Positions 61,190 through 64,000 of a stretch of DNA of 64,000 bases are shown piece after piece. Under the pieces are notes generated by a model. The model had not been told where the DNA came from. It worked only from the letters and a program-made list of their open reading frames with translations, and made no database searches. Each line of letters starts with the position of its first letter. Position 1 is the first letter of the stretch. The position numbers were made by a program, and so were the translations under genes. The stretch is from Bradyrhizobium sp. 1(2017). GTDB lineage: Bacteria; Pseudomonadota; Alphaproteobacteria; Rhizobiales; Xanthobacteraceae. Location: NCBI RefSeq assembly GCF_011602485.2, contig NZ_CP050022.2, forward strand, positions 1,054,001 to 1,118,000, in the 5' to 3' direction.

Positions 61190-61963
61190 ATGCCCCCCAT
61201 CTACCGCGTCGACGGCAACGACGTCGTCACCAGCCCGGACGCTGCCGGTCCCTGGGACCGGCGCATGCAGCATGGCTCGGCGCCGGCTTCGCTGGTGACG
61301 TGGGCGGCCGAGCGCATCCCTACGCCGGTGCCGATGAACATCGCGCGCGTGACCATCGACCTGATGCGTCCGGTGCCGGTCGCGCCGCTCACGATCGCGA
61401 CCGAAATCCTGCGCGAGGGCCGCAAGATCCAGCTCTGCGAGATCAAGCTGCTGGCGGACGGCGTGCAGGTCGTCGGTGCCACCGTGCTCAAGATCAAGGC
61501 GCAGGCACAGACGCTGCCCGATGACGTCGGGGAACTGCCGGTGACGTTGCCCTCGCCCGAGGATTCGCTGGTCGAGGACGGTCATGCCGCCACCAGTCCG
61601 TTCGTGCGGTCGGTCTCGATGCGCGCCGCGCGCGGCCGCTTCGGCCAGGCCGGTGCCGGCGCGATCTGGTTTCGCGTCGACCATCCGCTCATCGAGGGGG
61701 AAGCCATCTCTCAGGCGATGCGTGCCGTGGTCGCCGCCGACTTCTCCAACGGCACCGCCTCCACGCTCGACTTCCGCGCCTGGACCTACATCAACGCCGA
61801 TCTCACCGTGAACCTTGCGCGCCAGCCGGTCGGCGAGTGGATATTGCTCGACGGTGAATCCTGGATTGGCCCCGACGGCGCCGGCCTTGCGATGTCACGT
61901 CTTGCCGACAGGCAAGGCTATTTCGGCCGCGCGGTGCAGAGTCTCGTGATCGAGAAGCGGTAG
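61190..61963 (+). CDS. Double-hotdog acyl-CoA thioesterase-like protein
   Basis: ATG 61190 has GGAG five bases upstream (257 aa). The N half contains MQHGSAPASLVTWAAERIPT and NIARVTIDLMRPVPVAPLTI. The C half contains AVVAADFSNGTASTLDFRAW and VNLARQPVGEWILLDGESW, the two hotdog modules of TesB/thioesterase-like-superfamily proteins. Likely acts on an acyl-CoA thioester; the substrate is unknown. It ends two bases before the AraC gene ends on the opposite strand. Confidence 0.88.
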   Translation: MPPIYRVDGNDVVTSPDAAGPWDRRMQHGSAPASLVTWAAERIPTPVPMNIARVTIDLMRPVPVAPLTIATEILREGRKIQLCEIKLLADGVQVVGATVLKIKAQAQTLPDDVGELPVTLPSPEDSLVEDGHAATSPFVRSVSMRAARGRFGQAGAGAIWFRVDHPLIEGEAISQAMRAVVAADFSNGTASTLDFRAWTYINADLTVNLARQPVGEWILLDGESWIGPDGAGLAMSRLADRQGYFGRAVQSLVIEKR

Positions 61964-61965
61964 CC

Positions 61966-62739
61966 TCAGCGATAAAACATCGACGGCGGCACGCCGAAGT
62001 GCCGGCGGAACATGGCGGCGAATGCGCTCTGGCTGGCGTAACCGCAATCGAAGGCGACGTCGATGATCTTCTCGCCGGATGCGATGCGGCGCAGCGCATG
62101 CAGGAGGCGCGCTTGCCGCCGCCATTGCGCGAAGCTCATGCCGGTCTGTTTCGCGAACAGGCGATGAACCGTCTTGGCGGTGATGCCGACGCGCTCTGCC
62201 CATTGCTCGACGGTTGAGCTGTCTGACGGATCATCGGCGATCGCTGCGCAGATCGTACGAAGCCTCGCGTCATCGGGGAAAGGCAGATGCAGCGGCAGCA
62301 CGTCCGAGACGCGCAGCTCGTCGAGAAGCAGCCGCATCAGCCGGCCGTCGCGACCGGCCTCGTCGTAGTCGACCGGAATGCGCGTGGCTGCGACGATCAG
62401 CTCGCGCAACAGCGGCGAGACCGCAATCACGCAGTTCTTCTCCGGAAGATACGGTGAGGCATCGGGGTCGACGAAGACAGTGCGGATGCGCACGCGTCCC
62501 GACATAACCGTCTCGTGGTCGAGACCGGGGGCGAGCCATACCGCCCGGTTCGGCGGCACGATCCATGTGCCCGCGATCGAACGCACCACCATGACGCCTT
62601 CGATGGCGTAGAGCAGCTGCGCGGTCGGATGTGCGTGCACCCCGGTGGAGACGCCATCCGGATAGTCCACCTCCATCGCGGTCAGGGCTCGATGCGTGGC
62701 GTGGAAGGCAAGATGGCGTGTGGTGAGTTCGTCCAGCAT
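61966..62739 (-). CDS. AraC-family transcriptional regulator
   Basis: The 257-residue product has an N-terminal cupin-like sensor (STGVHAHPTAQLLYAIEGVM) and a C-terminal pair of helix-turn-helix motifs (ITAKTVHRLFAKQTGMSFAQ, KIIDVAFDCGYASQSAFAAM, FRRHFGVPPSMFYR). It is divergent from the EamA transporter gene 85 bases away, and such AraC-EamA pairs commonly mean that the regulator controls the exporter. The ligand is not known. Confidence 0.93.
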   Translation of the reverse strand: MLDELTTRHLAFHATHRALTAMEVDYPDGVSTGVHAHPTAQLLYAIEGVMVVRSIAGTWIVPPNRAVWLAPGLDHETVMSGRVRIRTVFVDPDASPYLPEKNCVIAVSPLLRELIVAATRIPVDYDEAGRDGRLMRLLLDELRVSDVLPLHLPFPDDARLRTICAAIADDPSDSSTVEQWAERVGITAKTVHRLFAKQTGMSFAQWRRQARLLHALRRIASGEKIIDVAFDCGYASQSAFAAMFRRHFGVPPSMFYR

Positions 62740-62824
62740 GTCTCAATCTCGACAGTCCCGGTCATTCTAGAGCGATACGGACGCCGACGAAAGCGTTACG
62801 CCCGGCCTTGCCATCTTGAATTCA

Positions 62825-63757
62825 ATGGATGAAGCCATGACCAACCGGGCCGCTTTCCTCTTTCCGTTCTTCGCCATCGTGCTGTGGGCGGGCAACGTCA
62901 TCGTCTCGCGGCTGTCCGCCCACACCATCGGGCCTGAGGCGATCACGTTTTATCGCTTGCTGCTCGCGGTCGGATTGATGAGCTTGTTCGTCGCGCCGCC
63001 GGCCTGGCGCAACCGCGCGGTGATCTGGCCGCATCTCGGTCAATTCGCCATCCTCGGCTTTCTCGCGATGTGCCTGTTTCAGAGCCTGTCATACCTCGCG
63101 GCCGAGACGACCACCGCGACCAACATGGCCGTGTTTACGGCGCTGACGCCGGTGCTGACGGTGCTCTTGAGCGCGGTGCTGCTGCGGGAGACGCCGACCT
63201 TCGGCCTGATCGGCGGCGGCGCGCTGTCGCTCGCCGGCCTCGTCTATCTCGTCAGCGGCGGGGATCCCGCGGCGTTGCTGCGCAACGGCGTGCATCCCGG
63301 CGATCCCCTGATGTTTGTCGCCGCGTTGGTCTATGCGCTCTATGGCGTCCTGCTGAAGCGCTGGGACCTGCCGGTCGCCGGCTGGCAATCGACCTATATG
63401 CAGGCGCTGTGCGCGCTCGCAGTCATGTTTCCGGCCTTTCTCGCGACGCCGGCGCCGATGCGCGCGCTCAACGCCGAGACGCTGCCGCTGATCGCCTATG
63501 CCGGCGGGCTTGCCTCGATCGTGCTGCCGTTCCTGTGGGTCCGCGGCGTGCAGATCCTCGGTCCCAACCGTTGTGCGATCTTCATGAACCTGCTGCCGAT
63601 ACTCACCGCGCTGGGCGCCATCGCGCTGCTCGGCGAACCCGTCCGCGCCTTCCACGTCATCGGTGGTGGTGTTGCGCTTGCCGGCGTTGCCTGCGCTGCG
63701 CTGTTTCGTCGGCCGTTATGGATTTCGGTGCCGGCTGCGCCGGCGCTGGCCGATTGA
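62825..63757 (+). CDS. EamA/DMT-family transporter
   Basis: The protein has about 310 residues, with ATG 62825 or 62837; TTG 62816 is less likely and no ribosome site is strong. It contains ten predicted spans in two EamA halves: FAIVLWAGNVIVSRLSAHTI, AAETTTATNMAVFTALTPVL, FVAALVYALYGVLLKRWD and CAIFMNLLPILTALGAIALL. Members export amino acids, drugs or metabolites through the inner membrane. Divergent from the AraC gene, its probable regulator. Substrate unknown. Confidence 0.9.
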   Translation: MDEAMTNRAAFLFPFFAIVLWAGNVIVSRLSAHTIGPEAITFYRLLLAVGLMSLFVAPPAWRNRAVIWPHLGQFAILGFLAMCLFQSLSYLAAETTTATNMAVFTALTPVLTVLLSAVLLRETPTFGLIGGGALSLAGLVYLVSGGDPAALLRNGVHPGDPLMFVAALVYALYGVLLKRWDLPVAGWQSTYMQALCALAVMFPAFLATPAPMRALNAETLPLIAYAGGLASIVLPFLWVRGVQILGPNRCAIFMNLLPILTALGAIALLGEPVRAFHVIGGGVALAGVACAALFRRPLWISVPAAPALAD

Positions 63758-63821
63758 ACGGCAGGCTTCCGCCGCCGCGGAAGGGATGCTTGGTCGTGTT
63801 CGACGGCGGCATCCTGCCAGT

Positions 63822-63920
63822 TCATATGCCGTAGAAGATCTTGATCCCCCACAGCATCACGATGATAGCCGTGATCAACGTGATCGCGGCGACTGCACTT
63901 TCCAGGGAAGCGACTCTCAT
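63822..63920 (-). CDS. 32-residue single-span membrane peptide
   Basis: ATG 63920 with GGAG six bases upstream encodes 32 residues that begin MRVASLESAVAAITL and end WGIKIFYGI. The middle (AAITLITAIIVMLWGI) is a hydrophobic span. It is short, but the ribosome site and hydrophobicity support a real gene. It resembles small membrane peptides, but I cannot name it. Convergent with the EamA gene. The 63921-64000 end shows nothing else. Confidence 0.5.
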   Translation of the reverse strand: MRVASLESAVAAITLITAIIVMLWGIKIFYGI

Positions 63921-64000
63921 GTCTTACTCCGCTTCCCAGCCCCGTCAGCGGTCTAGTTGATTCCCGGATTCGCGGGCAATCGCGCGGACGTCGCCGGCGC

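Overview
The window looks like chromosomal DNA from a Bradyrhizobium-type alphaproteobacterium (Nitrobacteraceae). Supporting signs are high GC with long antisense shadow ORFs, alphaproteobacterial genes (TrcR/DUF1013, UPF0262, DUF2948, an NdvA-type glucan exporter, RpoE-ChrR) and many small dispersed palindromes that I associate with this genus. The genus is inferred from gene content and memory; no database search was run. I find no phage, insertion sequence, transposase, CRISPR array, rRNA or integrase. Two tRNA genes are present: Thr(GGT) and Phe(GAA).

Layout. 1-1600: 5' part of a DUF899 gene leaving the left edge, a gene-free stretch that I recognise as a high-copy Bradyrhizobium repeat, and tRNA-Thr. 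1.6-6.5 kb: a small basic protein, a cNMP/glutaredoxin-like/thioredoxin-reductase-like fusion without the redox CxxC, an EthD protein, a membrane protein, a chloroperoxidase-type hydrolase and an NAD(P)-binding protein. 6.5-10.7 kb: housekeeping run DUF2948-hisD-UPF0262-LMW phosphatase-maf-yacG, then tRNA-Phe. 11-18.3 kb: a probable singlet-oxygen/lipid-modification module. On the minus strand lie FAD oxidoreductase-DUF1365-cyclopropane synthase and rpoE-chrR-second ECF sigma-small helical protein; DUF1295-DUF2177 is divergent between them. The four zinc residues of the ChrR N-terminal domain sit at the same positions as in Rhodobacter ChrR.

18.5-31.8 kb: mostly single genes. They include a heme-barrel protein, a secreted TonB_C-domain protein, a RibD-like reductase, an amine oxidase, a His-rich secreted protein, an orphan histidine kinase with a periplasmic ABC-type sensor, a TPR protein, an aldo-keto reductase, a PaaI-type thioesterase, a NUDIX hydrolase and a possible lysozyme-fold protein. 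31.9-35.6 kb: a TAXI-TRAP transporter operon (binding protein, fused permease, DUF1850) with a hairpin attenuator after the binding protein. 35.6-44.4 kb: SDR, membrane protein, Na+/H+ antiporter, two TPR-LprI paralogues, propionyl-CoA synthetase and small proteins.

44.5-48 kb: trcR diverging from ispH-thrB-rnhA. 48-56 kb (minus strand): an orphan NMT1-type binding protein, ndvA, a DacA/DacF-type carboxypeptidase with a long Ala-Lys-Pro tail, an acyl-CoA ligase, DUF924 and a peroxiredoxin. 56-64 kb: a Gly/Tyr-rich secreted protein, a HisE paralogue, a DedA/YqaA protein, a secreted Cys-containing protein, aspartase, nitronate monooxygenase, thioesterase, an AraC regulator divergent from an EamA exporter, and a 32-residue membrane peptide.

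The most distinctive signals are the several families of fixed-length palindromic elements, many abutting stop codons or lying between convergent genes, the CxxC-less fusion reductase, and the two-sigma RpoE-ChrR cluster. Start codons were re-chosen from ribosome-binding sites, signal peptides and gene overlaps where possible.
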